Origin: Romboutsia lituseburensis
GTDB lineage: Bacteria > Bacillota > Clostridia > Peptostreptococcales > Peptostreptococcaceae
DNA length: 64,000 nucleotides
Reading direction: 5' to 3'
Assembly (NCBI RefSeq): GCF_024723825.1
Contig: NZ_JANQBQ010000001.1
Coordinates: 1,116,001-1,180,000 of the forward strand
The notes under the pieces are model-generated. The model did not search any database, was not told the origin of the DNA, and worked only from the letters and a program-made list of their open reading frames with translations. Made by a program: the position numbers and the translations under genes. Below, piece by piece: positions 1-9,134 of this stretch (position 1 is the stretch's first letter; every line of letters starts with the position of its first letter).

Positions 1-80
1 ATTGGAGTTTAAACACTCTTGTTTCTCATTTATTAGAGGAAAGAAATGCTTTAAAAACTAGAAAAACTGTTAATCATTAA
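1..80 (+). CDS. 3' end of an unidentified gene (partial)
   Basis: One forward frame is open from the window edge to a TAA at 78-80 and is followed immediately by a strong hairpin terminator, which is what the end of a real gene looks like. The 25 visible residues are too few to name a family. A second forward frame ends at 61, so the choice of frame is uncertain. Confidence 0.3.
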   Translation, partial: WSLNTLVSHLLEERNALKTRKTVNH

Positions 81-120
81 AAATAGTCTCAAACTTATCA
101 TAAGTTTGAGACTATTTTTA
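79..120. terminator. Rho-independent terminator, bidirectional
   Basis: A 17-bp perfect stem (81-97 with 101-117) with a 3-base loop is flanked by A-rich and T-rich runs on either side. It can end the upstream forward gene and the sigma-factor transcript arriving from the right. Confidence 0.8.
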
Positions 121-224
121 TTTAAATAAAATTTATTTTTTATAGTTTTTGTAAATTTAAAATATATTAGATGTTTTCTAGAACTTTTTGTGCTATCATT
201 TATCTTAAGAAGAGTAAGTTTTAA

Positions 225-1109
225 TTAATAAAAATGTTTTAGTTGTTTTAATCGACTTGGATGTCTTAATTTTCTTATTGCCTTAGCTTCGATTTGTCTA
301 ATTCTCTCTCTTGTTACACCAAATACTTTACCTATTTCTTCTAATGTTTTAGGTGTATCATCATCAAGACCAAATCTCATTCTAAGAACTCTTTGTTCTT
401 GTTCACTAAGGCCAGTTAATAGTTCTTCTATTTTTTCGCGTAGGTTATTTTGTTCTACTTCATGCATTACTACATCACCAAAGTCTGCGTCTGATGGAAT
501 AAATTCAACTAAACTACTATCTTCATCTTCTTTTATAGGTGTATCTAAAGATACAACATTTTTATCTCTCTTTAATATATCTATAACTTTTTCTACTTCA
601 AGGTCACATACTTCTGCTAGCTCATCTAAGCTAGGGTCTCTTTGAAGTACATTAGCTAACTCTTGTTTTTTTCTTTTAACAAAATTTATTCTTTGATGTA
701 AATGTACAGGTATTCTAATAGTATTTTCACAGTCATCTATGTATCTTGTTATACTTTGTTTTATCCACCATGTAGCATAAGTGCTGAATTTATATCCCTT
801 TTTATAATCGTACTTTTCTACAGCTTTTATTAATCCAATATTTCCAGCTTGAATTAAATCTAGCATATCTACACTTTCTTTTCTGTATTTTTTAGCAATG
901 CTTACAACTAATCTATAATTGGCATTTATAAATTGTTCTTTCGCTTCTGGTGAAGAGTTAATTATTGCCTTTGCTAGTTCTACTTCTTCAACGGCTGATA
1001 GCATTTTGTACTCTTCAATTTCTTTTAAGTACATTTTCATTGCATTTGATGTGTTTGATGAGTCCCCATAAATATAATTTTCATAAGTATGTTCTTTTTT
1101 AGCCCCCAT
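225..1109 (-). CDS. Primary-type RNA polymerase sigma factor (group 2, RpoD-like)
   Basis: This sigma-70 protein of 294 residues directs core RNA polymerase to promoters. Region 1.2 is near residues 22-50. Region 2 is near 55-125, with the core-binding stretch DMLDLIQAGNIGLIKAVEKY and the -10 recognition part FSTYATWWIKQSI. Region 3 is near 130-200. Region 4 is near 225-285, ending in the helix-turn-helix part VTRERIRQIEAKAIRKLRHP. It lacks the long region 1.1 of the housekeeping factor and is not beside dnaG, so it is probably a second, non-essential sigma factor. The start has an AAGGGG ribosome site about 10 bases upstream. Which genes it controls cannot be told here. Confidence 0.93.
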   Translation of the reverse strand: MGAKKEHTYENYIYGDSSNTSNAMKMYLKEIEEYKMLSAVEEVELAKAIINSSPEAKEQFINANYRLVVSIAKKYRKESVDMLDLIQAGNIGLIKAVEKYDYKKGYKFSTYATWWIKQSITRYIDDCENTIRIPVHLHQRINFVKRKKQELANVLQRDPSLDELAEVCDLEVEKVIDILKRDKNVVSLDTPIKEDEDSSLVEFIPSDADFGDVVMHEVEQNNLREKIEELLTGLSEQEQRVLRMRFGLDDDTPKTLEEIGKVFGVTRERIRQIEAKAIRKLRHPSRLKQLKHFY

Positions 1110-1125
1110 AATCTAACCCCTTCTA

Positions 1126-1488
1126 TCCATATTAGTTTGTTAATCAAAATATTTAAGTATTTTTTAGCTTCATCTAATTCTATAATATGATTTCAATTAC
1201 TGAAAAATACCATTCAATTAACTTAAATGTCAATAAGTTTATTTATCTATTATTCTACTTTACATTTCAAATTTCCTTCTTTTTTTTATAGTTTTTTTTT
1301 TGGTAATTTATTGTAGTAAATTTTGATTGATTTTTCAACTGTTTTTTTATTGAAATATAGTATATTTTTTAATTTTTCAAAATTTTATTTATATATCTAT
1401 CTAATATTTAAAAATATTTTTTTGTTATCCAATTATTTATATCATATATAGCAATATCATACTTTAAAAGTACTAGAATATTCTTATA
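1126..1488. other. AT-rich intergenic stretch, no gene seen
   Basis: This stretch between the sigma gene and the small RNA is almost pure A/T with many homopolymer runs. I see no open frame with a ribosome site and no convincing hairpin. It presumably carries the sigma-factor promoter, but no box stands out clearly enough to name. Confidence 0.4.
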
Positions 1489-1489
1489 A

Positions 1490-1609
1490 AAAAGAAAAAA
1501 AGACTGCAAGATGCAGTCTTTTTTCCTCGAACGACGTTATAAACCCCTCTATTAACAAATCCTTAGCGTTTGCCCCAACACTTACGGTTTTTTATAGAGA
1601 ATCTTTAAC
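1490..1609 (-). ncRNA. Structured small RNA of about 120 nt, family not recognised
   Basis: A good promoter lies just upstream and a strong intrinsic terminator ends the transcript, with no open frame between, so this is very likely an RNA gene or a riboswitch-like leader. Visible pairing: CUCUAU (1599-1594) with AUAGAG (1552-1547); AGUGUU (1582-1577) with AACGCU (1570-1565); and a possible crossing pair AAACC (1590-1586) with GGUUU (1545-1541), which would make an H-type pseudoknot. The 3' end is a 12-bp stem with a T run at 1494-1523. The sigma gene lies about 380 bases downstream, so control of it is possible but not shown. It does not match the 6S, SRP, c-di-GMP or T-box signatures I know. 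Confidence 0.65.
1494..1523 (-). terminator. Terminator of the small RNA
   Basis: On the minus strand a stem AAAAAAGACTGC with GCAGTCTTTTTT closes a 5-base loop and runs into a T tract. It is the 3' end of the small RNA transcript. Confidence 0.85.
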
Positions 1610-1615
1610 CATTTA

Positions 1616-1644
1616 ATAATACCACCATTAAAAAATATAGTCAA
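1616..1644 (-). promoter_or_regulatory. Sigma-A type promoter of the small RNA
   Basis: The minus strand has TTGACT (1644-1639), a 17-base spacer and TATTAT (1621-1616). Both boxes are one or two bases off consensus and the spacing is ideal. The predicted start is near 1609. Confidence 0.75.
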
Positions 1645-1667
1645 GTTTGTATATTTTTGTATTTTTA

Positions 1668-2177
1668 CTAGTGCTTACAACCACAATCGTCTCCACATCC
1701 ACAGTCATGTCCTTCTTCATGTCCACCACAACATTCATGTCCTTCTTCATGATGATGATTTTCATGTTTTTCTGCTAATTCTTCCATTTTAAAGAATTCC
1801 TCTACCATTGTATCATAAGTTGGTAATGCTGCTTCAGTATCATATTCTTCTCCTGTCCAATCTGCATACATCATAGCATCACCATTAGTTAATACTAATC
1901 TTCCTGCCATAGTCATATTGTCTACATCTTCTAGGAAATCTATTTGTTTTTGTACAACTTCGCCTTCTAATTTTATATCTTCATCCATACATTGCACTAT
2001 CATAACTGGTGCATAATAGTCTTCTTTATCTTTAACGTTAACAACTACATCTAGTACACCTTCTGCACCTTCTTCAAATTCAGATAATGCTACATCTGTA
2101 TCTATCATATCATGTGGAACTAATAAGTCCTCCATTAAATACTTTATAACTCTTTCTTTTACTAATTGTTTTGACAT
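1668..2177 (-). CDS. HsdR N-terminal-like (PD-(D/E)XK fold) protein with His/Cys-rich tail
   Basis: The first 110 or so residues of this 169-residue protein resemble the N-terminal domain of type I restriction HsdR subunits: a helix, an acidic strand with D43, then a strand reading IVQCM at 60-64. In active members the last motif is E-x-K; here Q62 and M64 replace both residues, so nuclease activity is unlikely. From about residue 139 the chain becomes a His, Cys, Glu and Gly-rich tail (HHHEEGHECC, then CGCGDDCGCKH) that looks built to hold metal ions. It has a good AAGGAGA ribosome site, no signal peptide and no restriction genes nearby. Function is unknown; metal storage or delivery is a guess. 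Confidence 0.7.
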   Translation of the reverse strand: MSKQLVKERVIKYLMEDLLVPHDMIDTDVALSEFEEGAEGVLDVVVNVKDKEDYYAPVMIVQCMDEDIKLEGEVVQKQIDFLEDVDNMTMAGRLVLTNGDAMMYADWTGEEYDTEAALPTYDTMVEEFFKMEELAEKHENHHHEEGHECCGGHEEGHDCGCGDDCGCKH

Positions 2178-2502
2178 AGTAATTCTCCTTTCAGTTTCTA
2201 ACTATTTGTTGTCCAAACTTTTCCTCTTTATAGTATACCACATTTACAATTTTTTCAATCTTTCAAGTAAAAATAATCATAAATATAAATTATTTTTACC
2301 CATTATTTTTTTTAATACTCACTTTATGTTATCTTTAATCCTATTTTATTGATAGGTTATATAAAGTTAAAATTATCAAAAAGCTTTAACTAAATTTTTA
2401 ATACTTAGAAATATGATTTCAACATATCTTTTCGACTTAATTTTATATTTTTTTTATTTTAAAGTAATTTAAGTATCACACTTTTCCACTCTAATTAATA
2501 AA

Positions 2503-2533
2503 TTATATTAGAGAGTTTTTCTCTCTAATATAA
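2503..2533 (+). promoter_or_regulatory. Perfect 13-bp leader hairpin before an unrecognised gene
   Basis: TTATATTAGAGAG (2503-2515) and its exact complement (2521-2533) enclose five Ts, 9 bases before the GGAGG ribosome site. No T run follows, so it is not a terminator. A 5' stabilising hairpin or a protein-binding site fits. The rest of 2178-2502 is AT-rich with nothing else I can name. Confidence 0.65.
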
Positions 2534-2554
2534 CCAAGTATTGGAGGAATATAA

Positions 2555-3106
2555 ATGGGTATACCTTGTGCAAAACAACCCCTTATTGTTGAATTTAAAG
2601 GTGGTATAACAATTAATTATCCTATGGAATTTAATCAAGATACTCGAGACTTTTTAGTTACTCAAACAGGATTTCCTATAGACAAACTAGGAGTAGCTTT
2701 AAATACATCTGACCTTGTCCTTAAAGTTGAAGAAGTTATAGAAAAATTAGATCCACCTATAGACATACCAGTAAATTGTAATCCTAAAGGATCTATATCA
2801 GTTAGTGATGTTACAGTTAATCAAGTGAGTGTTCATGGAGCTATACAATTTGTGGCTAATGCTGATTTATTTGACGATAATACAATTCCTACACCTACAG
2901 GTGTAAATTTAGCATGGCCTGCAACTTCAGGTACTATCTATATAGATAAAACACTTTTATCTTACACTGATAATTTAACTGATCAATATAATTTAAGTGT
3001 TGCATTAACTGATTTACAGCTTGATTCTGCTAGAAACGAGGGAGATTCAAATCTTTACGTATTTGTTATAGCTGGAACTTTATCTATTGAAGCTATAAAA
3101 AAATAA
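2555..3106 (+). CDS. Unrecognised beta-rich protein, possible surface or spore structural protein
   Basis: I do not recognise a family for this 183-residue protein. It has no signal peptide, no membrane segment and a composition rich in Val, Thr, Asp and Asn with alternating hydrophobic residues, suggesting a beta-sandwich. Two cysteines are visible (C5 and one near 76). The ribosome site GGAGG sits 7 bases before the ATG. A second unrecognised gene follows 67 bases downstream in the same direction, and both have a leader hairpin, so they are probably one unit. Lack of export signal plus structural composition recalls spore coat or appendage proteins, but this is inference. Confidence 0.75.
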   Translation: MGIPCAKQPLIVEFKGGITINYPMEFNQDTRDFLVTQTGFPIDKLGVALNTSDLVLKVEEVIEKLDPPIDIPVNCNPKGSISVSDVTVNQVSVHGAIQFVANADLFDDNTIPTPTGVNLAWPATSGTIYIDKTLLSYTDNLTDQYNLSVALTDLQLDSARNEGDSNLYVFVIAGTLSIEAIKK

Positions 3107-3129
3107 TTTAATCAAAATTACTATATATT

Positions 3130-3147
3130 TGACATAAATATATGTCA
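3130..3147 (+). promoter_or_regulatory. Leader hairpin between the two unrecognised genes
   Basis: TGACATA and TATGTCA pair around AATA, 13 to 14 bases before the AAGGAG ribosome site of the next gene. No T run follows. Its placement matches the hairpin at 2503-2533. Confidence 0.45.
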
Positions 3148-3173
3148 TAAAAATATAAAAAGGAGATGTTAAA

Positions 3174-3791
3174 ATGGCTTTTCAAAAAGAAGTTCCTATA
3201 TATCTTCAAGTTCGAAGATCTGTTTTTCAAAATATAGGCATAAATATTACAGACCCATATGATTATACACAAGTTGTTCCCTTTGTGACTTGTTTTATTA
3301 ATACTGTAAAAGATCAGTATTTTAAGGTTTGTGTTAATGAAGCAACTAAAAGCTATGATTATAATAACCCAGACTGTAAATTACAAAAAGTAAAAGTTTA
3401 TTATAAATTAGATGAACTTCTAGTTGGAGGTGCCTCTCCTTATAATCCAGTTTTATATGCTTCAAATAAAGGTTTACTTGCAACTAGTTACGAATTCACA
3501 GGTATAGAACAAAATCTAGGATGTTATCCTGTGGGTACAGCGCCTATAACTCCTACTAATTTTTCTCTGGTTTTTAAGCCATATAGTGAATCTGATCCTA
3601 ATGATCCTAATAAATTCATAGTTTATGAATTAATGGGACCTGAGCCTCATCCATTTATAGTATTAGATAATGCACCTGGATACGATGCAATTAGCTTCGT
3701 TGCAGATGATGAAACTGCTCCACCAGCTACTGTTTCTGGTTATTATATATTTAGAGTTTGTCCTTTAGTTGAGATACAAGTAAACCCTTAA
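3174..3791 (+). CDS. Unrecognised Cys-containing beta-rich protein
   Basis: This 205-residue protein matches no family I know. It has no signal peptide or membrane segment. Five cysteines are spread through the chain (in VTCFIN, KVCVNE, PDCKLQ, LGCYPV and RVCPLV), and Tyr, Pro, Asn and Thr are common. Such a pattern is typical of self-assembling, disulfide-linked coat or appendage subunits, which is an inference. It is the second gene of a pair, has an AAGGAG ribosome site, and is closed by a strong terminator. Confidence 0.75.
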   Translation: MAFQKEVPIYLQVRRSVFQNIGINITDPYDYTQVVPFVTCFINTVKDQYFKVCVNEATKSYDYNNPDCKLQKVKVYYKLDELLVGGASPYNPVLYASNKGLLATSYEFTGIEQNLGCYPVGTAPITPTNFSLVFKPYSESDPNDPNKFIVYELMGPEPHPFIVLDNAPGYDAISFVADDETAPPATVSGYYIFRVCPLVEIQVNP

Positions 3792-3800
3792 ATTACAACA

Positions 3801-3828
3801 AAGCTGTCTAAATTAGACAGCTTCTTTA
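3801..3828. terminator. Terminator between convergent genes
   Basis: AAGCTGTCTAA (3801-3811) and TTAGACAGCTT (3813-3823) form a perfect stem followed by CTTTATTT on the forward side. It ends the forward pair and may also serve the ABC operon arriving from the right. Confidence 0.8.
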
Positions 3829-5670
3829 TTTGCTAAATTGACTATTATATAAGTCAGCATATACACCACCTTGAGCCAATAGTTCCTCATGATTTCCTTT
3901 TTCTATAACATTACCATCTTTCATAACTAAAATTATATTAGCATCTTTTATAGTAGATAATCTATGTGCAATAACAAAGCTCGTTCTACCTTGCATCATT
4001 TTATTCATAGCCCTTTGTATATTTATTTCTGTTCTTGTATCAACACTACTTGTAGCTTCATCTAGTATTAATATTTTAGGATTTTTAAGCATAGCTCTAG
4101 CTATAGTTAATAATTGCTTTTGTCCTTGAGAAATATTAGATGCCTCTTCATTTATTTCAGTATCATATCCTTTTGGTAATGTTCTAATAAAATGGTCTGC
4201 ATTTGCAGCTTTAGCTACAGCTATGATATGTTCATCAGTAGTCTCCTTATTACCATATCCTATATTTTCCTTTACAGTTCCTTTAAATAACCACGTGTCT
4301 TGAAGAACCATTCCAAACATATTCCTTAGATCTTCTCTTTTCATTTCTTTTATATCTACTCCGTCAATTAAAATCCTACCTCCATTTAATTCATAAAATC
4401 TAAGTAGTAAATTAACTAAAGTAGTTTTTCCTGCTCCTGTTGGTCCAACTATAGCTACTGTTTGTCCAGGAAGTACATTTATATTCATATCATCTATTAA
4501 TATATGATCTTCTTCGTATCCAAATTTAACATGTTCAAATTCTACCATTCCTTGTGGATTTTCTATTTTTTTACTAGGCACTGGATCTTTGATCATTTCT
4601 TCCTCATCTAAAAGCTCAAACACTCTTTCGGCTGATGCAACTGTAGATTGTATTATATTTGCAATATTTGCAGTTTGGCTTATCGGTTGAGCAAATTGTT
4701 TTGAATATTGTATAAATGCTTGTATATCTCCAATTTGTATTTTACCACGTGTTACAAGTATACCTCCTATAACAGATACAAATACATATCCTAAATTATT
4801 TGTAAAGTTCATAACTGGCATCATTATGCCAGACATAAATTGAGCTCTCCATGCAGCTGAATACAAATCTTCATTTATATTTTTAAATGTATTTATAGAG
4901 TTGTTTTCTCTGTTAAAAGCTTTTATAACGTCATGTCCTGTATACATTTCCTCTACATGTCCATTTAACTCGCCTATAACCCTTTGTTGTTTTATAAATT
5001 GCCCTTGAGACCTTTTAATTATTGGTCTTACAAATATTACACCTAGTGGTAATGTTACAATTGTTACTAATGTCATAAGTGGGCTTATAGTTAACATCAT
5101 AATTATTACTCCAATTATAGTAACAATAGATGTTATTAACTGAGTTATACTTTGTTGTAGTGTAGAACTTATATTGTCTATATCGTTACTAACTCTGCTT
5201 AAAAGTTCACCATGAGTATGAGCATCAAAAAACTTTAATGGTAGCTTATTTAGCTTGTCATAAACATCTTTTCTCATATCATATACGGTTCTTTGCGCTA
5301 CGATTGCCATTATATATTGTTGAACATAGCTAAACACACTACTTATAACATATAGTACTATTAATAATATTAATATTTTGCCTATATAATTAAAATCAAT
5401 AAAAGCTCCAGGAACACCTTTAACTTTCATCATTATTCCTTCAAAAATTTTAGTGGTAGCTTTACCCAATATTTTAGGACTTATTATAGAAAATATTGTA
5501 CTTAAAATAGCAGCTATAAAAACCAGCATAATACTTTTTTTATAGTGTTTTACATACCCTAGTAATCTTTTTAATGTACCTTTAAAATCTTTTGCTTTAT
5601 TAGTTGGAATTGCACCTCTCATTGGTCCACCAATACCAGCTGGCTTTAGTTGCTTATTTTCACTTGCCAT
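3826..5670 (-). CDS. ABC multidrug-type exporter, subunit 2 (permease-ATPase)
   Basis: An N-terminal six-helix exporter domain (about residues 40-340) is fused to an ATPase domain (about 370-614), the usual half-transporter of 600 residues. Walker A is GPTGAGKTT and Walker B ends ILDEATSSVD with the catalytic Glu present. The signature is ISQGQ rather than LSGGQ. With the partner gene this gives one intact and one degenerate ATP site, as in BmrCD, LmrCD and TM287/288. The start lies one base past the stop of the partner, with an AAGGAGG site inside the partner's end. The substrate is unknown. Confidence 0.92.
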   Translation of the reverse strand: MASENKQLKPAGIGGPMRGAIPTNKAKDFKGTLKRLLGYVKHYKKSIMLVFIAAILSTIFSIISPKILGKATTKIFEGIMMKVKGVPGAFIDFNYIGKILILLIVLYVISSVFSYVQQYIMAIVAQRTVYDMRKDVYDKLNKLPLKFFDAHTHGELLSRVSNDIDNISSTLQQSITQLITSIVTIIGVIIMMLTISPLMTLVTIVTLPLGVIFVRPIIKRSQGQFIKQQRVIGELNGHVEEMYTGHDVIKAFNRENNSINTFKNINEDLYSAAWRAQFMSGIMMPVMNFTNNLGYVFVSVIGGILVTRGKIQIGDIQAFIQYSKQFAQPISQTANIANIIQSTVASAERVFELLDEEEMIKDPVPSKKIENPQGMVEFEHVKFGYEEDHILIDDMNINVLPGQTVAIVGPTGAGKTTLVNLLLRFYELNGGRILIDGVDIKEMKREDLRNMFGMVLQDTWLFKGTVKENIGYGNKETTDEHIIAVAKAANADHFIRTLPKGYDTEINEEASNISQGQKQLLTIARAMLKNPKILILDEATSSVDTRTEINIQRAMNKMMQGRTSFVIAHRLSTIKDANIILVMKDGNVIEKGNHEELLAQGGVYADLYNSQFSK

Positions 5671-5671
5671 A

Positions 5672-7398
5672 CTACATCTCCTCCTTTGAAAGTTGTGAGG
5701 ATACTATTTCATTGTATATATCACAAGTTTTTAATAATTCATCATGAGTACCTATTCCTGCTATACGTCCGTCATCTAGTACTATTATTCTAGTTGCATC
5801 CATTACAGTTGATACCCTTTGCGCTACAAGTATTACTGTAGATTCTTTTGTTTCTTTTAAAAGAGATGCTCGAAGTGCTGCATCGGTTTTAAAGTCAAGT
5901 GCAGAAAAACTATCATCAAAAATATATATTTCAGTTTTTTTTATAATAGCACGTGCAATTGATAATCTTTGCTTTTGACCTCCTGATACATTTGTGCCGC
6001 CTTGAGCTATAAAAGAATTTTCTTTTTCTTCCATATTATCTACAAATTCTTTTGCTTGTGCTATTTCGATCGCTTTTTTAACCTCTTCTTCTGTTGCATT
6101 TTCTTTTCCATACTTTAAATTTTCAAAAATAGTTCCACTAAATAATATAGCTTTTTGAGGGACATAGCCTATTTTACTTCTTAATACATGTTGATTTAAA
6201 TCTCTAATATTTACTCCATCCACTAAAACTTCACCTTCTGTGGTATCAAAAAATCTAGGGATTAATTTTACTAAAGTTGATTTACCAGACCCTGTCCCTC
6301 CAATTATAGCAGTTACTTCTCCTGGCTTACTTACAAAGCTTATATTGTTTAAGACTTTTTCAGTATCTTTTTCATATGAAAAACTTACATTTTTAAATTC
6401 TACAAATCCTTTTTTATCTGTATTTTTAATTGCATTTTCTTTGTCACTTAAAGTTTTTTCTATATCTAATATTTCATTTATTCTTGTTGCTGATGCTGAT
6501 GCACGTGGTATCATAACAAACATCATCGAAAGCATCATAAGTGCAAACATTATTTGTGATAAATACTGTATAAATGCCATTAAATCTCCAACTTGCATTT
6601 CGCCCTTATCTATTCTAATTCCACCAAACCAAACAACAGATATGATACTTATATTTACTACAAGCATCATAAGAGGCATAAGTAATGTTATTGTTTGGTT
6701 CGCTTTAGTTGCAACTTCACATAAGTCTAAACTAGTACCTTTAAATCTTTTTCTTTCTAAGTCTACCTTGTTAAATACTCTAATAACTCTTACACCTATT
6801 AGATTTTCTCTAAGTACCCTATTTAAATTATCTACTCTTTTTTGCATAGATTTAAATAAAGGTACTGCTCTTTTAAGTATTAATCCTATACTTACTATAA
6901 GAATAGGCATTGCAACTAATATTATTAATGATAATTTAGCATCTTTTCTAACTGCCATTATAGTTGCTCCTATTGCTACCATTGGCGCATAAAGCATCAT
7001 CCTAAGCATAATCATAACAACTTGCTGAATCTGAGTTATATCATTTGTAGTTCTTGTTATAAGTGATGCTGTTCCAATTTGATTAAACTCCTGCAAAGAA
7101 AAATTCTCTACTCTATCAAATACTTTGTTCCTTAAATCTCGCCCAAAACCCATAGCAACCTTTGATGAAAAATAGCTTGCACTAACTGTAACTACTCCTC
7201 CTAAAAAAGTTACTAAAATCATTTTAAATCCAGTATTTATAATATAATTAGTATCTTTATTAATAACACCTTTATCCACTATATCACTCATCAAATTTGG
7301 TAAGTAAACGTCAGATAAAGACTGCAAAAATACTAATACAAATATAAGAACTATTATCCATAAGTAAGATTTAAGACCTTTTAATAATTTAACCATAT
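5672..7398 (-). CDS. ABC multidrug-type exporter, subunit 1 (permease-ATPase)
   Basis: This is the first gene of the pair. I place the start at 7398 (protein beginning MVKLLKGLK, 574 residues), because AAGGAGG lies 5 bases before that ATG; the frame extends 11 codons further upstream without a ribosome site. Six membrane segments precede an ATPase domain with Walker A GGTGSGKST, signature VSGGQ and Walker B IFDDSFSALD. Asp in place of the catalytic Glu marks the non-hydrolytic site, complementary to the degenerate signature of the partner. The two should form a heterodimer exporting drugs, lipids or peptides. No regulator gene is adjacent. Confidence 0.92.
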
Positions 7399-7696
7399 TT
7401 TCCTCCTTTAGTTGACTGGTTATATTCAAATTACTGTGATTATTTTACCCTATAAGAATAACTAAGATTCACCAGTAATATATTTATAGTGGCTTAATTT
7501 TTATTTGACATAAGTGCTATTTTAATTTTTTATTTTTCCTGAAACATCAACAACTTATTCTTCTTTTTAAGTCAGAAATTTCTGTATTTTGTTACCAACT
7601 TGTAATTCCCTTATCATAAAAAATAGTTTATAGTATACTATAGTAGGGGACACATATTATGGTTTAACTTTTAAAAGTTGAAAGGAATGAAAATTT

Positions 7697-9004
7697 ATGA
7701 ATAAAGTATTTAAAAATTTTAGAAAAAAAGCTACTACGCTTACGCTTGCTGCTATGCTTAGTTTGTCTACACTTACGCTTTCATTTGCAGATAGTTCAAA
7801 AGTTGTTACACTTGGTGCAAACTTAAAGCCAGAGCAAAAGCAACAGATGTTAAAATATTTTGGTGTTAATGATAATGAAGCTGTCGTTTTAGAAGTTAAT
7901 AACCAAGAAGAAAGAAAATATCTACAAGGTGTTGCAAGTGAAGAACAACTAGGTAAAATAACTATTTCTTGTTCTTATGTTGAACCAACTACTAAAGGGA
8001 ACGGTATAAACGTAAAAACAGCTAACCTGACTTGGGTTACTAGTTCTATGATAGCAACTACATTATCTACTGCTGGTATAGAAAATGCTAACGTAATAGC
8101 CGCAGCTCCATTCCCTGTATCTGGTACAGGAGCTTTAACAGGTGTTATGAAAGCATTTGAAGATGCTACCGGTAAATCTCTGCCTGAAGATAAAAAAGAA
8201 TTAGCTACAGAAGAATTAATTACTACAGGTGACTTAGGAGATGAAATAGGTCAAGATAAAGCTACAGGTGTTATTAATGATATAAAAAGTGAGATAATAA
8301 AAAATGGTACTAAAGATACTGTTCAAATAGCAGATACTATAAATAATATAACAAATAACTATAATATAAATCTAACTGACGACCAATTTAAAAAGATAGA
8401 AGATTTAATGCTAAAAATATCTCAACAAGATTATGACTATGGTAAAATAAAAAATACTTTAGCTAATGTTTCTGATAATGTAGATAAAAACTTATCAGCT
8501 CTTGGTGAAAGTGTAGGTAACTCAGGTTTATTTGATGCTATAGGTAATTTCTTCGGCGGAATAGGTGAATGGTTTGGTAACTTATTCAATTCTAATGATA
8601 AAGATTTAGGTATACTTGAAAATACTAATGATGAATTATTAGGATCAAATGCCCAAATAGATGCTACAGATGATAAGGCAATAAACATGCCTTCAAGTGA
8701 GCAAGTCGAAGGATTCTTCTCTAAAGTTTGGAATTGGTTTACTGGATTATTTAACTCAAATTCAGAAAATAAGACTAATGATTCTAATGTTGAGTCAACA
8801 CCTGAACAAAATAATGCAGTTAAACCAAAAGATGATTCTTCTACGAATTTAAATTCTCAAGATTCATCTTTAGATCAAAATACGCCAACTTCTAATACTG
8901 GAGATAACCAAGAAACTCAGCAACCTTCAGTAGATGAAAATAATACGCAGGAACAACCTTCACAAGATAATAATCAAACATCTGAAATTCCTCCTGCTCA
9001 ATAA
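7697..9004 (+). CDS. Secreted DUF1002 (YpuA-like) protein
   Basis: A typical signal peptide (basic start, hydrophobic core, cleavage near AFAD at residues 29-32) precedes a DUF1002 domain covering about residues 35-300, the family of Bacillus subtilis YpuA, which has been linked with the cell envelope. The last 100 residues are a low-complexity Asn, Gln, Ser, Pro and Asp tail, longer than usual for the family and likely an extended wall-spanning or disordered region. The start has a GAAAGGAATG ribosome region. Enzymatic function is unknown. It stands alone, ended by a terminator. Confidence 0.85.
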   Translation: MNKVFKNFRKKATTLTLAAMLSLSTLTLSFADSSKVVTLGANLKPEQKQQMLKYFGVNDNEAVVLEVNNQEERKYLQGVASEEQLGKITISCSYVEPTTKGNGINVKTANLTWVTSSMIATTLSTAGIENANVIAAAPFPVSGTGALTGVMKAFEDATGKSLPEDKKELATEELITTGDLGDEIGQDKATGVINDIKSEIIKNGTKDTVQIADTINNITNNYNINLTDDQFKKIEDLMLKISQQDYDYGKIKNTLANVSDNVDKNLSALGESVGNSGLFDAIGNFFGGIGEWFGNLFNSNDKDLGILENTNDELLGSNAQIDATDDKAINMPSSEQVEGFFSKVWNWFTGLFNSNSENKTNDSNVESTPEQNNAVKPKDDSSTNLNSQDSSLDQNTPTSNTGDNQETQQPSVDENNTQEQPSQDNNQTSEIPPAQ

Positions 9005-9021
9005 ATAAATTTATAAAATTA

Positions 9022-9068
9022 GGAAGTGCCCAATTAGAAGTTCATTTTAATTGGACACTTCTTTTTTA
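9022..9068 (+). terminator. Terminator after the DUF1002 gene
   Basis: GAAGTG-CCCAATTA pairs with TAATTGG-CACTTC, one bulged position, and a T run follows. Confidence 0.75.
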
Positions 9069-9093
9069 GTAAATTATTCATATTAGTTTATAA

Positions 9094-9126
9094 AAAAAGA
9101 GGTATCTTAATTAAGATATCTCTTTT
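9094..9126 (-). terminator. Terminator after mprF
   Basis: On the minus strand AAAGAGATATCTTAA pairs with TTAAGATACCTCTTT (one G-U or mismatch) and runs into seven Ts, just past the mprF stop. Confidence 0.75.
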
Positions 9127-9134
9127 AGAATTTA

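Noticed and set aside
1586-1610. Resemblance of the small RNA start to a preQ1 riboswitch (UCUAUAAAAAACC)
   Set aside because: The upstream AGAGG stem and loop and the rest of the preQ1 consensus are missing, and the next gene is not a queuosine gene.
6240-6992. Long open forward frame of 250 codons
   Set aside because: It lies wholly inside the oppositely oriented ABC exporter gene, has no ribosome site, and reads as the low-complexity shadow expected of AT-rich code.
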